64,000 bases of DNA from Octadecabacter antarcticus 307 (lineage in GTDB: Bacteria > Pseudomonadota > Alphaproteobacteria > Rhodobacterales > Rhodobacteraceae). The notes beneath the pieces are model-generated. The model was not told where the DNA came from, did not search any database, and saw only the letters and a program-made list of their open reading frames with translations. The stretch is taken from assembly GCF_000155675.2 (NCBI RefSeq), contig NC_020911.1:796501-860500 (forward strand), read 5' to 3'. Of this stretch, positions 47,602 through 57,613 are shown in pieces (the first letter of the stretch is position 1; every line of letters starts with the position of its first letter). Both the position numbers and the translations under genes were made by a program.

Positions 47602-48704
47602 GGTTCCAGTCCTGCAGGAGGCGGAGCGTTGGTGGGGTACAATCCCAGTACTTTGAACAGCGAACCCATTTCTGACGGGTGCGTCAAGCGGCGGTGTGCG
47701 GCGATGTGGGTTTCAAGCGCGTCGCCGCTTAGGGTCGCCGCGAGGGTTTGGGCGCGTTTTGTGATGCCGAGGCGTTCAAGAAACACACCTTGGGTGGTGA
47801 GGCGGGTGTATTTCGCGCCGCCGTTTGTCGATGTTGTGGCCATGGCGATGGCTTCGAAATCGACATGCGCGGTGATGTCTGTTTCGCCGGGGTGGGCGAA
47901 GGGATCGGCGGCCGCGTGGTTTTGCAGCGCTTGCAGCGTGTCGCCAAGCGAACGCCAGTCACCATAATCAATGATCAGCGCGACGCCACCGTGCGTGGCG
48001 ATGCGGTTGGCGATGTCTTCTGTAATGGCCGCCAAAGCAGGGCAATGTTCGACAACGTCGCCAACGTTGGTGTCATGTATGCGATGATCGAGAAATGCAA
48101 TCGGTGCGGCGGCGGACAGGCCAGCAACCAAAGTATCGTTTTGAAGGCCGAACTGCACTTCGCGCCAGACAGCCCCATCTGCAAACCTGTCTGCAAGTGC
48201 GGCACGGTGAAACTGTCGGATTGGGAGCGCGTCAAAGAATTCATTGGCCACAAGGTAGAGGGGCAGGTCGGGCAGCGTGCCGATGTCGTCGTGCCAAGTT
48301 ACTTTAGATTGTCGGGCGTTGAGGCGCGTCGCCTGTTCGTGGCGCAGTGTGGGGGAGGTTTCGACCAGGTGGACTTGCGCGGCGTCGGCAAAGCCCGACA
48401 CCGATGTCGTGGCGCGCAGAATATCGGACATCAAGGTGCCGCGACCGGGGCCGAGTTCAACAAGTGCAAAGGCGCTGGGATGACCTTGATCGATCCAGGC
48501 CTGCGCAAGTGACAGCCCTATGAGTTCCCCAAACATCTGTGAAATCTCAGGCGCGGTGGTGAAATCGCCCGCCGCACCCAGTGGATCGCGGGTGGCGTAG
48601 TAGCCGTATTTGGGATGCATCAAAGCGTCGGCCATATAGTCGGCCAGTGTGATTGGCCCTGTTGCTGCAATGCGCGCAGCAATCAGGTCATTAAGCTTGG
48701 TCAT
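47598..48704 (-). CDS. MidA/NDUFAF7-like SAM-dependent methyltransferase
   Basis: 368 residues from ATG 48704 (ATG 48713 also possible). Methyltransf_28 family: ITLADYMADALMHPKYGYYATRDPLGAAGDFTTAPEISQMFGELIG, FALVELGPGRGTLMSDILR (SAM site), LYLVANEFFDALPIRQF, ALIIDYGD. The mitochondrial relative NDUFAF7 methylates an arginine of complex I; the bacterial target is unproven. It overlaps lgt by 14 bases and pgeF by 4. Confidence 0.92.
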   Translation of the reverse strand: MTKLNDLIAARIAATGPITLADYMADALMHPKYGYYATRDPLGAAGDFTTAPEISQMFGELIGLSLAQAWIDQGHPSAFALVELGPGRGTLMSDILRATTSVSGFADAAQVHLVETSPTLRHEQATRLNARQSKVTWHDDIGTLPDLPLYLVANEFFDALPIRQFHRAALADRFADGAVWREVQFGLQNDTLVAGLSAAAPIAFLDHRIHDTNVGDVVEHCPALAAITEDIANRIATHGGVALIIDYGDWRSLGDTLQALQNHAAADPFAHPGETDITAHVDFEAIAMATTSTNGGAKYTRLTTQGVFLERLGITKRAQTLAATLSGDALETHIAAHRRLTHPSEMGSLFKVLGLYPTNAPPPAGLEP

Positions 48705-49635
48705 TGGCGTCACGGCGCGATTTTTTTCCGCGACGGGTGAGGAGGATGACGATCAGGCCGCCAAGGATCATCGGGATCGACAGTGCTTGGCCTTGGGTCA
48801 AGCCCCATGCGCCAAAATCGTAGGCCCAGCCGATAGCATTGTCGGCGCTGATAAACTGCGCGTCCGGTTGGCGCACAAATTCTACCGCAAAGCGAGACAA
48901 TCCGTAGCCAAGCAAGAAGACAGCAACAAGCGACCATTTGCGTTTCAACCAGTCGCGCCGGAATGCCAGAAACAGGATGATCGCGCCGAGCAGCAGCCCC
49001 TCAAGCCCAGCTTCATAAAGCTGGCTTGGATGACGTGTGGGTTCATCGCCATGGTAAAACCATTCGCCAACGGTCGTGCAAAGCTGTAGCGACGTATCTT
49101 GGCACATGGATGGGAACTTGATGCCCCAAGGCAGGTCGGTGGCGCGGCCCCAAAGTTCTGCGTTGATGAAATTCGCAAGCCGAACGAGGAAAATTGCAGG
49201 TGTCGCGGTCAGCGCGAGGATATTGGCCACATCGCCCAAGGCCGCACCGTAGCGGCGCGAACAGGCGATAACGGCGACGCAAACACCAATGAATCCACCG
49301 TGAAATGACATGCCGCCGTCCCAGATCCGGAAGACAGAAAGCGGGTCATCAGCGAACTGCCCATTGCCATAAAACAGCACATAGCCAAACCGACCACCTG
49401 CAATAACACCGATAATGACCCACGTGAGCAGGTCTTCGATCTGGTCGCGGGTTAAGGGAGGGGTGTGATCGGTCCAAAGCGTGATGCGCTTACTGGCTTG
49501 CACCGCGATCCACCAGCCGATGATGATACCAACAATATACGCCAAAGCGTACCAACGCAGTGCAAATGTGAAACCAAAGAGCGTGATTGCGAAAATCACC
49601 GGTGAGATATCGGGGAAAGGAATGACTGCCAACAT
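48691..49635 (-). CDS. lgt: Prolipoprotein diacylglyceryl transferase
   Basis: 314 residues from ATG 49635, with seven or so membrane spans. The Lgt signature is GGMSFHGGFIG and RLANFINAELWGRATDLPWGIKFP, plus HPSQLYEAGLEG and GLSRFAVEFVRQPD. It transfers diacylglycerol from phosphatidylglycerol to the lipobox Cys of prelipoproteins at the inner membrane. First gene of the overlapping lgt-methyltransferase-pgeF group; ubiK is divergent, 105 bases away. Confidence 0.96.
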   Translation of the reverse strand: MLAVIPFPDISPVIFAITLFGFTFALRWYALAYIVGIIIGWWIAVQASKRITLWTDHTPPLTRDQIEDLLTWVIIGVIAGGRFGYVLFYGNGQFADDPLSVFRIWDGGMSFHGGFIGVCVAVIACSRRYGAALGDVANILALTATPAIFLVRLANFINAELWGRATDLPWGIKFPSMCQDTSLQLCTTVGEWFYHGDEPTRHPSQLYEAGLEGLLLGAIILFLAFRRDWLKRKWSLVAVFLLGYGLSRFAVEFVRQPDAQFISADNAIGWAYDFGAWGLTQGQALSIPMILGGLIVILLTRRGKKSRRDANDQA

Positions 49636-49740
49636 GGGTTCTGTTTTGACGCAGGGGGCGTCGATGTCAACCACGCTGACGGGGTTGTTATAGGCGCAAG
49701 GGTGCCCATATTATGAGTAATAGTAGATAGGAGATTTACG

Positions 49741-49980
49741 ATGCAGAGCCGCAACAAGGTCTTTGACGACATTTCACAACTGATGACCAACGCTATGGGC
49801 GTCGCCCAAGGTGCCAAAGACGAAGCGCAGACCGCGATGTCGTCGATGGTGGACCGCTGGTTGGCGGATCGTGATTTTGTCACCCGCGAGGAGTTTGAGG
49901 CTGTGCGCACGATGGCGCAAAAAGCCCGCGAAGAGAACGCGAGTCTGTTGGCGCGTATCGAGGCGTTAGAAGGTAAATAA
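49741..49980 (+). CDS. ubiK: UbiK/BMFP family accessory factor
   Basis: 79 residues: KVFDDISQLMTNAMGVAQGAKDEAQTAMSSMVDRWLADRDFVTREEFEAVRTMAQKAREENASLLARIEALEG. An amphipathic helix followed by a trimeric coiled coil with REEFEAVR is the BMFP (brucella membrane fusogenic protein/UbiK) signature. The E. coli member helps the soluble ubiquinone-synthesis complex. GATAGGAG before the ATG. Confidence 0.9.
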   Translation: MQSRNKVFDDISQLMTNAMGVAQGAKDEAQTAMSSMVDRWLADRDFVTREEFEAVRTMAQKAREENASLLARIEALEGK

Positions 49981-49984
49981 TCAG

Positions 49985-50141
49985 CCAAAACCTGTTGACC
50001 CACGGGCTGGATGACGAGACCGGCCCCGACAGGTTTCGGGGCGTCAAACTGATCGAAAGCCGTGATCTCATGGCCCTGATTTGCGAGCAAACTGGCCGCT
50101 GCCATCCCGCCTATTCCGGCCCCGATAATGGCGATGCGCAT
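49985..50141 (-). pseudogene. FAD-dependent monooxygenase, N-terminal remnant
   Basis: ATG 50141 begins MRIAIIGAGIGGMAAASLLANQGHEITAFDQFDAPKPVGAGLVIQPVGQQVL, an intact dinucleotide-binding GxGxxG motif of flavin monooxygenases. The match ends after about 52 residues, where the reading runs into the 3' end of ubiK on the other strand. The rest of the gene (300 or more residues) is gone. Confidence 0.8.
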
Positions 50142-50447
50142 GGTCTTAAAGTCCCCGAAATCATGTGGCACACAGCGTACACCGCCTGTGCACTGGGCGT
50201 ATGCATGGAGATGCATAAAGGCGCATCGATGAAGCAGGGGGCGGCGCGATCAATGGCGGACTTTACCGCAGCGGCTGGCGTGCTTATAAGCCGCATATGA
50301 CACCCTGCGTGATCCAAATTATTCGAATTATATCGCCGGCGCTGTGACCCCACAGGCGCCGGATTAAAGGTGTCTGTTTGATTCGCACCGAGCCATTCAA
50401 AGTTCTTGAAAAAATTCCCGAAATGACTGACCCGAAGGACGCCTCAC
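50142..50447 (+). other. ileS leader region
   Basis: 306 bases with no convincing gene. A hairpin at 50336-50362 (CCGGCGC-TGTG / CACA-GCGCCGG with one bulged base) stands 86 bases before the ileS start. It has no T run after it, so it may be an mRNA leader structure rather than a terminator. No T-box is recognised. Confidence 0.4.
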
Positions 50448-53400
50448 ATGTGCGCCGATAAAGCCGATACACCCGATTATAAGTCCACGCTGAACCTGCC
50501 AAAGACCGATTTTCCGATGCGGGCGGGCCTGCCCAAACGCGAACCCGAATGGTTGGCGCGCTGGGCGGAGATGGACGTTTATGGCAAGCTGCGCGAGAAA
50601 GCCGCCCTCGCCCGGACGGGCGAAAATAGTGAGTCTGAGGTGCGCGCGCCGTTTACGCTGCATGACGGACCGCCCTACGCGAACGGGCATTTGCATATCG
50701 GTCACGCGCTGAACAAAATCCTGAAAGACATGGTTGTACGATCCCAGCAGATGATGGGCAAAGACGCGCGTTATATCCCCGGTTGGGATTGCCACGGGCT
50801 GCCGATTGAGTGGAAGATCGAGGAGAAATATCGCGAGAAGGGTCTTGATAAGGACGCAGTCGATGTTGTCGAGTTCCGGCAGGAATGTCGTGAATTTGCC
50901 AAAGGTTGGGTTGATATCCAACGTGAAGAGTTCAAGCGGCTGGGCATCACTGGCAACTGGGACACGCCGTATCTGACGATGGATTTCCACGCTGAAAAGG
51001 TGATCACGGAGGAGTTTCAGAAGTTCCTGATGAACGGCACGCTGTATCAGGGGTCCAAGCCGGTGATGTGGTCGCCGGTTGAAGAAACCGCGCTGGCCGA
51101 GGCCGAGGTCGAATACCATGACAAGAATAGCTTTACGGTTTGGGTGAAGTTCAAAGTCGTGCCGGACGACGGCGGTGAGGCGCTGGCGATGTTGGACGAG
51201 GTGACGGATTTCGCAGATACACTGTTCGAGATCGCAGAAGATTTACGCGATGCGAAGGTTGTGATCTGGACGACGACACCGTGGACGATTCCGTCCAACA
51301 AGGCGGTCGTGTACGGCGCGGGCTATGAATACGGGCTTTATGAGATTATCGCCACGCCGGAGGAGTCGTGGGTAACCGTGGGAGAGAAATTCATCCTTGC
51401 CGATAAATCGGTGGCGGATGTGATGGCCAAAGCGCGCCTTGACGACACCATGTGGCACCGTGTGCGCGGCGTCGAAACATCCGAGTTTGAGGGGCTGTCG
51501 TTGCGCCATCCATTGGCGGGTGCCGAAGGATCAAACGGCGAATGGGACGACCTGCGGGATTTCCGTGCCGCTGATTTTGTGACCGACGACGAAGGCACTG
51601 GGTTTGTGCATTGCGCGCCGTCCCACGGCATGGAGGAATTCGAGCTGTATCGTGATCTTGGGATGTTGCAGCAGGTCATCACCTATAACGTGATGGACGA
51701 CGGCAGTTTCCGCGAAGATCTGCCGTTCTTTGGTGGCAAACGCATTCTGCGCGAGAAAGCCAAGAAGGGCGATTGGGAGGGCGATGCTAATGCCGCTGTC
51801 ATGGCCAAACTGGCCGAAGTGGGTGGGCTGTTGGCGCGTGGCAAGATCAAGCACAGTTACCCGCATTCTTGGCGGTCCAAGGCACCGATCATCTATCGCA
51901 ACACGCCGCAGTGGTTTGCGGCCGTCGATAAGGCCGTTGGCGATGGGCAGGACACCTATGGCACTTCCATTCGCGAACGCGCGTTACGATCAATCGATGA
52001 ATTGGTGACGTGGACGCCGCAAAAGGGGCGCAATCGTTTGTATGCGATGATCGAGGCGCGGCCCGATTGGGTGCTGTCACGCCAGCGCGCGTGGGGTGTT
52101 CCGTTGACCTGTTTCACCAAGACGGGCGGGCAGCCAACGGACGACGATTATCTATTGCGTGATTCAGCAGTCAACGCGCGGGTTTTGGCGGCGTTTGAGG
52201 TTGAGGGCGCGGATGCGTGGTACAAGGACGGTGCGAAGGCGCGGTTCCTTGGCGATGATCACAACCATGATGACTACGATCAGGTCATGGATATTCTGGA
52301 CGTTTGGTTTGACAGCGGATCGACCCATGCGTTCACGCTGCGCGACCGCGCCGATGGGTCCGAGGACGGTTTGGCGGATCTGTATCTGGAAGGCACCGAC
52401 CAGCATCGCGGTTGGTTCCATTCATCGATGTTGCAGGGCTGTGGCACCATTGGCCGCGCGCCCTATCGCGGTGTATTGACCCATGGGTTCACGCTGGATG
52501 AGAAGGGCATGAAGATGTCCAAATCCATTGGCAACACCATCGTGCCCGAAAAGATCGTGCAACAATATGGCGCGGATATTTTACGGCTTTGGGTGGCGCA
52601 GGTTGATTTCACCAATGATCAGCGCATCGGGGATGAGATCCTGAAAGGGGTCGCGGATAGTTATCGCCGTTTGCGCAACACGGTGCGCTATATGCTTGGA
52701 TCACTTGGTGATTTCGATGCGTCTAAGGCCGTTGAACGCGACGATATGCCGGAGCTTGAGCAGTTGATTTTGCATAAATTGGCCGTGCTGGATGGGGTCG
52801 TGCGCAAAGGTTATGCGAAGTACGATTTCCAAGGTGTGTTCCGTGCGATTTTTGATTTTGCCACGCTGGATCTGTCGGCGTTCTATTTCGATATCCGCAA
52901 GGATGCGCTTTACTGTGATGGTGATACGGATCGTCGCCGCGCGGCGCTGACCGTGCTCGATCATTTGTATGCGCGTCTGACGACATGGCTGGCCCCGATC
53001 CTGACATTCACGATGGAAGAGGTTTGGTTGGAGCGCAATGGCGCGGACACATCTGTGCATTTGGTTGATTTTCCAGACACACCAAGTGGTTGGCGTGATG
53101 ATGCGCTGGCGGCGCGGTCTGAAACTGTGCGCGCGGTGCGTCGTGTGGTGACAGGTGCGCTGGAAGAACAGCGCACGGCCAAAGTCATCGGGTCGTCATT
53201 GGAAGCCGCCCCAACGGTGTATTTGTCACGCGAACTGGCGGCGATTATCAGCAACCCTGACACGTTCGCGGACCTGTGCATTACCAGCCAGATCACAATT
53301 GTTGAGGGGGCGGCACCGGACGGTGCGTTTGCCCTGGATGATACGGCGGGCGTTGGCGTGGTGTTTGCCATGGCTGACGGCAGCAAATGCGAACGCTGTT

Positions 53401-53474
53401 GGAAAACCCTGCCAGACGTTGGAACGCACAGCCATTCCGGCGTTTGTGCGCGCTGCGAAACTGCGCTGGGCTAA
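50448..53474 (+). CDS. ileS: Isoleucyl-tRNA synthetase
   Basis: 1008 residues. Class I synthetase: HLHIGH within [21 protein letters not shown], the CP1 editing domain ([29 protein letters not shown]), [12 protein letters not shown], and KMSKS in [15 protein letters not shown]. The anticodon-binding domain is followed by the C-terminal zinc finger [23 protein letters not shown]. It charges tRNA-Ile and removes misactivated valine. Followed by ogt 50 bases downstream. Confidence 0.98.
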   Translation: MCADKADTPDYKSTLNLPKTDFPMRAGLPKREPEWLARWAEMDVYGKLREKAALARTGENSESEVRAPFTLHDGPPYANGHLHIGHALNKILKDMVVRSQQMMGKDARYIPGWDCHGLPIEWKIEEKYREKGLDKDAVDVVEFRQECREFAKGWVDIQREEFKRLGITGNWDTPYLTMDFHAEKVITEEFQKFLMNGTLYQGSKPVMWSPVEETALAEAEVEYHDKNSFTVWVKFKVVPDDGGEALAMLDEVTDFADTLFEIAEDLRDAKVVIWTTTPWTIPSNKAVVYGAGYEYGLYEIIATPEESWVTVGEKFILADKSVADVMAKARLDDTMWHRVRGVETSEFEGLSLRHPLAGAEGSNGEWDDLRDFRAADFVTDDEGTGFVHCAPSHGMEEFELYRDLGMLQQVITYNVMDDGSFREDLPFFGGKRILREKAKKGDWEGDANAAVMAKLAEVGGLLARGKIKHSYPHSWRSKAPIIYRNTPQWFAAVDKAVGDGQDTYGTSIRERALRSIDELVTWTPQKGRNRLYAMIEARPDWVLSRQRAWGVPLTCFTKTGGQPTDDDYLLRDSAVNARVLAAFEVEGADAWYKDGAKARFLGDDHNHDDYDQVMDILDVWFDSGSTHAFTLRDRADGSEDGLADLYLEGTDQHRGWFHSSMLQGCGTIGRAPYRGVLTHGFTLDEKGMKMSKSIGNTIVPEKIVQQYGADILRLWVAQVDFTNDQRIGDEILKGVADSYRRLRNTVRYMLGSLGDFDASKAVERDDMPELEQLILHKLAVLDGVVRKGYAKYDFQGVFRAIFDFATLDLSAFYFDIRKDALYCDGDTDRRRAALTVLDHLYARLTTWLAPILTFTMEEVWLERNGADTSVHLVDFPDTPSGWRDDALAARSETVRAVRRVVTGALEEQRTAKVIGSSLEAAPTVYLSRELAAIISNPDTFADLCITSQITIVEGAAPDGAFALDDTAGVGVVFAMADGSKCERCWKTLPDVGTHSHSGVCARCETALG

Positions 53475-53524
53475 AGGCGCAGGATTCGGATTGCTATGAC
53501 GCTCAGAATTGGTGAGGGCGGGGT

Positions 53525-53977
53525 ATGTCCAGCCTCACCGTTCTGACGCAATTTGGCCCCTTGACCGTTTATGAAGAAGACGGCGCGATTGTGCGTGTTG
53601 CGTGGGACGGCGCTGGCGTGGATCAAACGCCGCTGCTGCGCGAGGCCGCGCGGCAGTTGCGGGCCTATGACGCTGGCGCGTTGGAGGTGTTTGATCTGCC
53701 AGTGCGCGTCAGTGGATCGGACTTTCAGCGTGCGGTGTGCCGTCAGATGTCTGCAATTGCGTTTGGTGAGACCGTGACCTATGGCGATATCGCAAAAGCA
53801 CTGGACCAATCAGCGCAAGCCGTTGGATCAGCCTGTGGCGGCAATCCTGTGCCGGTGATTATTCCGTGCCACCGCGTGATGGGGGCCAAAGGTCTGACAG
53901 GGTTTTCCGGCAAAGGTGGCGTGGAAACAAAAGTTGCGTTGCTGCGCCATGAACGTGCCGGTGGCTTTCTGATTTAG
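53525..53977 (+). CDS. ogt: Methylated-DNA--protein-cysteine methyltransferase
   Basis: 150 residues. The N-terminal half is the short ribonuclease-like domain. The C-terminal domain has FQRAVCRQMSAIAFGETVTYGDIAKAL (helix-turn-helix) and the active site VPVIIPCHRVMGAKGLTGFSGKGGVETKVALLRHE (PCHRV). It removes O6-methyl from guanine by a suicide transfer to Cys. There is no Ada-type activator domain. Convergent with pcs. Confidence 0.95.
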   Translation: MSSLTVLTQFGPLTVYEEDGAIVRVAWDGAGVDQTPLLREAARQLRAYDAGALEVFDLPVRVSGSDFQRAVCRQMSAIAFGETVTYGDIAKALDQSAQAVGSACGGNPVPVIIPCHRVMGAKGLTGFSGKGGVETKVALLRHERAGGFLI

Positions 53978-53982
53978 CGGCT

Positions 53983-54678
53983 TTACCCGTCTTGTCCGTG
54001 TAGCACCTGCTGCACAGCGCCAGCGCCGAGCAGATAGATCGACGTGATCATCAAGCCCCAAAAGACGCTGGGCGCGGGATCGAAACTTTCCCAAGCGGCG
54101 AAGCCTGCAAAGACGGTCCATGCCAATGCCATGGGGAGAGATATCGCGCGCCAGCGGTCCGTGCGCACAGGGTGCACAAACTTGATCGGTAGGAACATCG
54201 CCACTGCGAGAACCGCCACAAGGGCAAGGCAGGCCCACCACGGCGGTGACAATGCGAACAACACCAAGATCAGCATGTTCCAACATCCCGGAAAGCCGGA
54301 GAAGGAATTATCGTTTGTTTTCATGCGCGTATCGCAGAAATACAGCGCTGATCCAAAGGTGATCACAATGATGGCCGCCCAGCCGGACCAGCCATCCATC
54401 AGGCCGGATGCGTAAAGTGCGTAGGCGGGGATGAACACATACGTGAGGTAGTCGATGATCAGGTCAAGCAACACACCGTCGAACTGTGGCGCGTATCGTT
54501 TGACGTTGTAATGGCGTGCCAGCGGGCCGTCGATCCCGTCAACGGCAAAGGCGACGATGAGCCAGACAAACATCGATGGCCAGTCTTTCTGGATCGCTTC
54601 GAGCATGGCAAGCATCGCAAAAACTGCGCCTGTGGCGGTCAGAAAGTGGACGCAAAGGGCTTTGGCTTGTGCATTCAT
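53983..54678 (-). CDS. pcs: Phosphatidylcholine synthase
   Basis: 231 residues, about seven or eight membrane spans. The CDP-alcohol phosphatidyltransferase motif DGIDGPLARHYNVKRYAPQFDGVLLDLIID is complete (DGxxAR...G...D...D with the variation typical of Pcs), and FSGFPGCWNM is a further Pcs block. It condenses CDP-diacylglycerol with choline to phosphatidylcholine in the inner membrane, a pathway typical of Rhodobacterales and Rhizobiales. Confidence 0.92.
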   Translation of the reverse strand: MNAQAKALCVHFLTATGAVFAMLAMLEAIQKDWPSMFVWLIVAFAVDGIDGPLARHYNVKRYAPQFDGVLLDLIIDYLTYVFIPAYALYASGLMDGWSGWAAIIVITFGSALYFCDTRMKTNDNSFSGFPGCWNMLILVLFALSPPWWACLALVAVLAVAMFLPIKFVHPVRTDRWRAISLPMALAWTVFAGFAAWESFDPAPSVFWGLMITSIYLLGAGAVQQVLHGQDG

Positions 54679-54704
54679 TTGGATGTCATGACCGAATGGG
54701 GAGG

Positions 54705-55664
54705 CTAGGGCAAGTCAGGGATCGTCGGTGATTGTCTAGCGGCGCGCGGATGGGCCCGAGGGTGCGCCGCATCATAGACCTTCATTAGACGCGCGGTATC
54801 AACGGCGGTGTAGGCTTGGGTGGTGGACAGAGAGGCATGGCCAAGCAGTTCTTGGATGGATCGCAGATCACCACCGGCATTCAGCAGATGGGTCGCAAAG
54901 CTGTGGCGCATGGCATGTGGTGTCGCCGTGGCGGGCAGGCCAAGTTGCATGCGCGCGTTTGCCATGACGATCTGGATGGCGCGTGGATACAGCGGACCAC
55001 CGCGGCTACCGCGAAAGATCGGCTGATCCGCGTCCATCGGGTGCGGGCAGGCTTCCAGATAGGCATTTACGGCGGTACGCGCAGCGGGGATCACCGGCAC
55101 AAGGCGCTCTTTGCCACCTTTACCGATGATGCGCAGTGTCGCGGGCAGGGGCACGTCGGCGGGGATTAGGCCTAGCGCCTCAGATATCCGCAAGCCGCAG
55201 CCGTAAAGCAGCGTGACAACGGCCATATCGCGCGCGGCGATCCACGGCTCACCCGCTTGCAATTGCACGGTGTCGATCATGGCGCGGGCCGCATCGACAG
55301 CCAGTGGGCGTGGCAGTTTCTTTTGGAATTTGGGCGAACGGGTCGACAACACGGCGGTGGGTTCAAATCCTTCGCGATCCGCCAGCCAACGGTAGAACGA
55401 TTTCACCGCCGACAGGCTGCGCGCCAAGGATCGCGCAGCAACACCGCGGCTGCGTTCTGACGCCATCCATGCCCGCATATCACTGACAGTGATGCGTGAA
55501 ATCGGCCCCAAACCCTGCGCGCCGCTGTAATAGGAGGTCATGAAATTCAGGAACCCCAAAAGGTCGGTCTGATAGGCCGTGATGGTGTTGCTGGCCGCCC
55601 CGTTCAGCGCACGTTTATGATCCAGCCAGTCGCCCAACGCGGATGACATAGCAGGTGAGATCAT
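54705..55664 (-). CDS. xerC: Tyrosine recombinase XerC
   Basis: 319 residues from ATG 55664 (a TTG lies one codon before). The N-terminal SAM-like core-binding domain (ALGDWLDHKRALNGAASNTITAYQTDLLGF) is followed by the catalytic domain with GCGLRISEALGL (Arg), IGKGGKERLVPV (Lys), THAMRHSFATHLLNAGGDLRSIQELLGHASLSTTQAYT (HxxR, H, and Tyr). With XerD it resolves chromosome dimers at dif. It starts 14 bases after the DUF484 stop on the same strand, the usual pairing. Confidence 0.93.
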   Translation of the reverse strand: MISPAMSSALGDWLDHKRALNGAASNTITAYQTDLLGFLNFMTSYYSGAQGLGPISRITVSDMRAWMASERSRGVAARSLARSLSAVKSFYRWLADREGFEPTAVLSTRSPKFQKKLPRPLAVDAARAMIDTVQLQAGEPWIAARDMAVVTLLYGCGLRISEALGLIPADVPLPATLRIIGKGGKERLVPVIPAARTAVNAYLEACPHPMDADQPIFRGSRGGPLYPRAIQIVMANARMQLGLPATATPHAMRHSFATHLLNAGGDLRSIQELLGHASLSTTQAYTAVDTARLMKVYDAAHPRAHPRAARQSPTIPDLP

Positions 55665-55677
55665 CAACCGCGACCCA

Positions 55678-56406
55678 TCAGCTTAACCAGCGCCGCATGA
55701 CCCGTTCAAAAACGCCCGCAAAGAACGTCAGCAAATCAGTGCCCTGTTGCGGTGTGAACTGGTGCGGGTCTTCGGCCCCGAAAATCAACATACCCGGAAG
55801 GCGCCCTTCACCAAGGTCAAGCTTCATGCACGCCTCAGAGCGGATATAATCTGCCTTGTCGCCAAAAAGCGCTGTGTCGTCAGTGCGGACCTGGCGCAGC
55901 GTGACCTGTCGCGCAGGGGCGGCGCGGCCATGGGTGATGTAGTCGTGCACAAAGCCCGGTTCGGTAACCGACAGCACATCGCCAAGCCGCGAGATTGCAG
56001 GGTCGGCGTCCGGTATGGCTGATTCCAGCACCAAGCGCACCGCATCGACGCGCAAGATGTCAGATACTTCACCACGCAGATCGCGCAGGAACGGTTCAAA
56101 CTGGGTCGCATCCATCATCCGCAAAATTGCGCGGTTGATCTGATTCGTTCCGGCAAGATTTTCATACGCTGCGGCAATCACATTGCGATGCGTGTCTTCA
56201 AGGCGGTCAAGGCGCGACTCAAGCCGTTCCATCGCGATGCCGCGCAGATCGACAATATTACCGCCCCTGGTTTTCTCATTCGCGGCGACAAGGGCGCGCA
56301 TAATGTCCTTATCTTCCAGCAAAGCGGCTGGATCAGACATAATTCTAGAACGAACGTCATCGTTCAAAATGCGGGCGTTCAGAAGTGGATCGCTGCTCAT
56401 ACTCAT
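55678..56406 (-). CDS. DUF484 family protein
   Basis: 242 residues (ATG 56406, or ATG 56400 two codons later). A helical N-terminus (LNARILNDDVRSRIMSDPAALLEDKDIMRALVAAN) with NIVDLRGIAMERLESRLDRLEDTHRNVIAAAYENL is followed by a GAF-like domain (DAVRLVLESAIPDAD, GMLIFGAEDPHQFTPQQGTDLLTFFAGVFERVMRRWL). DUF484 genes regularly precede xerC in proteobacteria. Function unknown, perhaps a sensor coupled to recombination. Confidence 0.9.
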   Translation of the reverse strand: MSMSSDPLLNARILNDDVRSRIMSDPAALLEDKDIMRALVAANEKTRGGNIVDLRGIAMERLESRLDRLEDTHRNVIAAAYENLAGTNQINRAILRMMDATQFEPFLRDLRGEVSDILRVDAVRLVLESAIPDADPAISRLGDVLSVTEPGFVHDYITHGRAAPARQVTLRQVRTDDTALFGDKADYIRSEACMKLDLGEGRLPGMLIFGAEDPHQFTPQQGTDLLTFFAGVFERVMRRWLS

Positions 56407-56545
56407 CTCATCTCATTGGTTGAAACAGAGTTTAGCAGACGCAGGTGTGATCCGGCTAGGATTATTTATCCCCGATACAAAGTGTTGCAGGGCGACATTG
56501 ATGTGAACGTGACCCTGCTTCTTTGGTTCAAAAATACCAATCTTT

Positions 56546-56590
56546 GCCCAGCGGGTTGAATTTTGCGCAGCAAACTTCAACCCGCTGGGC
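56546..56590 (-). terminator. Long hairpin behind the transaldolase-like gene
   Basis: A 15-bp perfect inverted repeat, GCCCAGCGGGTTGAA / TTCAACCCGCTGGGC, with a 15-base loop, 24 bases after the stop of the aldolase gene on the minus strand. There is no good T run, so it may be a transcript-stabilising hairpin as well as a terminator. Confidence 0.6.
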
Positions 56591-56613
56591 CCCCGCCCGC
56601 GGCACGCGCAAAA

Positions 56614-57267
56614 CTAGACGATCTTGATGTTCGCCTTCTTGGCGTCTGCAAGAAATGCAGCCAACCCGTTGTCCGTCAACACATGGTTCGCCATGGCTTT
56701 GATAACATTCGGCGGTGCGGTGCAGACGTCCGCACCGATTTTCGCACATTCGGACATATGGTTGGCGTTGCGGATGGACGCGGCCAAAATCTGCGTCTCA
56801 AAGCCGTAGTTGTCATAGATCAGGCGGATGTCTTCGATCAGTTCCAGCCCGTCGATGTTGATGTCATCGAGGCGGCCAATGAATGGTGAGATGAATGTAG
56901 CCCCCGCCTTGGCAGCCAACAGCGCTTGATTGGCAGAGAAACACAGCGTCACGTTGACCATATTCCCCTCTTCCGACAGCACTTTGCAGGCCTTCAGGCC
57001 ATCCCAAGTCAGCGGCACTTTCACGGCGATGTTGTCGGCGATTTTGGCCAGCTTGCGGCCTTCGGCGATCATCTGCTCGGCGTCTGTGGCGACAACTTCG
57101 GCGGAAACAGGACCATCGACAAGGTCACAAATTTCTTTCGTGACTTCGAGGATGTTCAACCCCGATTTGGCAATAATCGACGGGTTTGTGGTGACGCCGT
57201 CCACCATGCCAAGGTCGTTAAGTTCTTTGATGGCGGCGATGTCTGCGGTGTCTACGAAGAATTTCAT
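56614..57267 (-). CDS. fsa: Transaldolase/fructose-6-phosphate aldolase family protein
   Basis: 217 residues, the short (TalC/FSA type) class. It begins [36 protein letters not shown]; the Schiff-base Lys is in [47 protein letters not shown] and [12 protein letters not shown] follow. It transfers or releases dihydroxyacetone units of sugar phosphates in the cytoplasm. Whether transaldolase or FSA activity dominates cannot be told from sequence alone. Monocistronic. Confidence 0.92.
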   Translation of the reverse strand: MKFFVDTADIAAIKELNDLGMVDGVTTNPSIIAKSGLNILEVTKEICDLVDGPVSAEVVATDAEQMIAEGRKLAKIADNIAVKVPLTWDGLKACKVLSEEGNMVNVTLCFSANQALLAAKAGATFISPFIGRLDDINIDGLELIEDIRLIYDNYGFETQILAASIRNANHMSECAKIGADVCTAPPNVIKAMANHVLTDNGLAAFLADAKKANIKIV

Positions 57268-57427
57268 GGTTTTTGCTCCTGCTGAGGTTTGGGGGGCTGA
57301 TGTTAGGGCTAACGGGGTTCAGCGCTGGCATAGCGTAAAGTGGGCTGCACTGGAAGGGGCGGTTGTGTGTGTTCCAGCGCAGGTGTCTAATAGCGCCTGC
57401 AACCCCGCTCTCAGGAGATTCCCCCGC

Positions 57428-57613
57428 ATGGACGTTTCACTTTGGATGACATTCGTCGCAGCGACGGTGGCTTTGGTCATCGTTCCGGGCCCTAGGGATG
57501 TGTTGGTTTTGACCTATGCACTGACCCAAGGTCGCCGTGTGGCATTGGCGTTTGGCGTGGGTGATTTGATTGCAATGGCTGTGCTGACGGCGACGCTGCG
57601 CAAAGCCGCCTAA
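57428..57613 (+). pseudogene. LysE family exporter, internally deleted
   Basis: ATG 57428: MDVSLWMTFVAATVALVIVPGP...LTYALTQGRRVALAFGVGDLIAMAV is the first membrane span and the GP(D/N)xLxVLTxALxQGRRxAL signature of LysE/RhtB exporters. The reading then jumps to TATLRKAA, like the C-terminal end of the family. About 140 residues are missing in between. The stop overlaps the priA start (TAATGG), so the remnant may survive because its translation leads into priA. Confidence 0.8.

Noticed and set aside
47748..48512. 254-codon open frame on the plus strand
   Set aside because: Antisense of the MidA-like methyltransferase gene.
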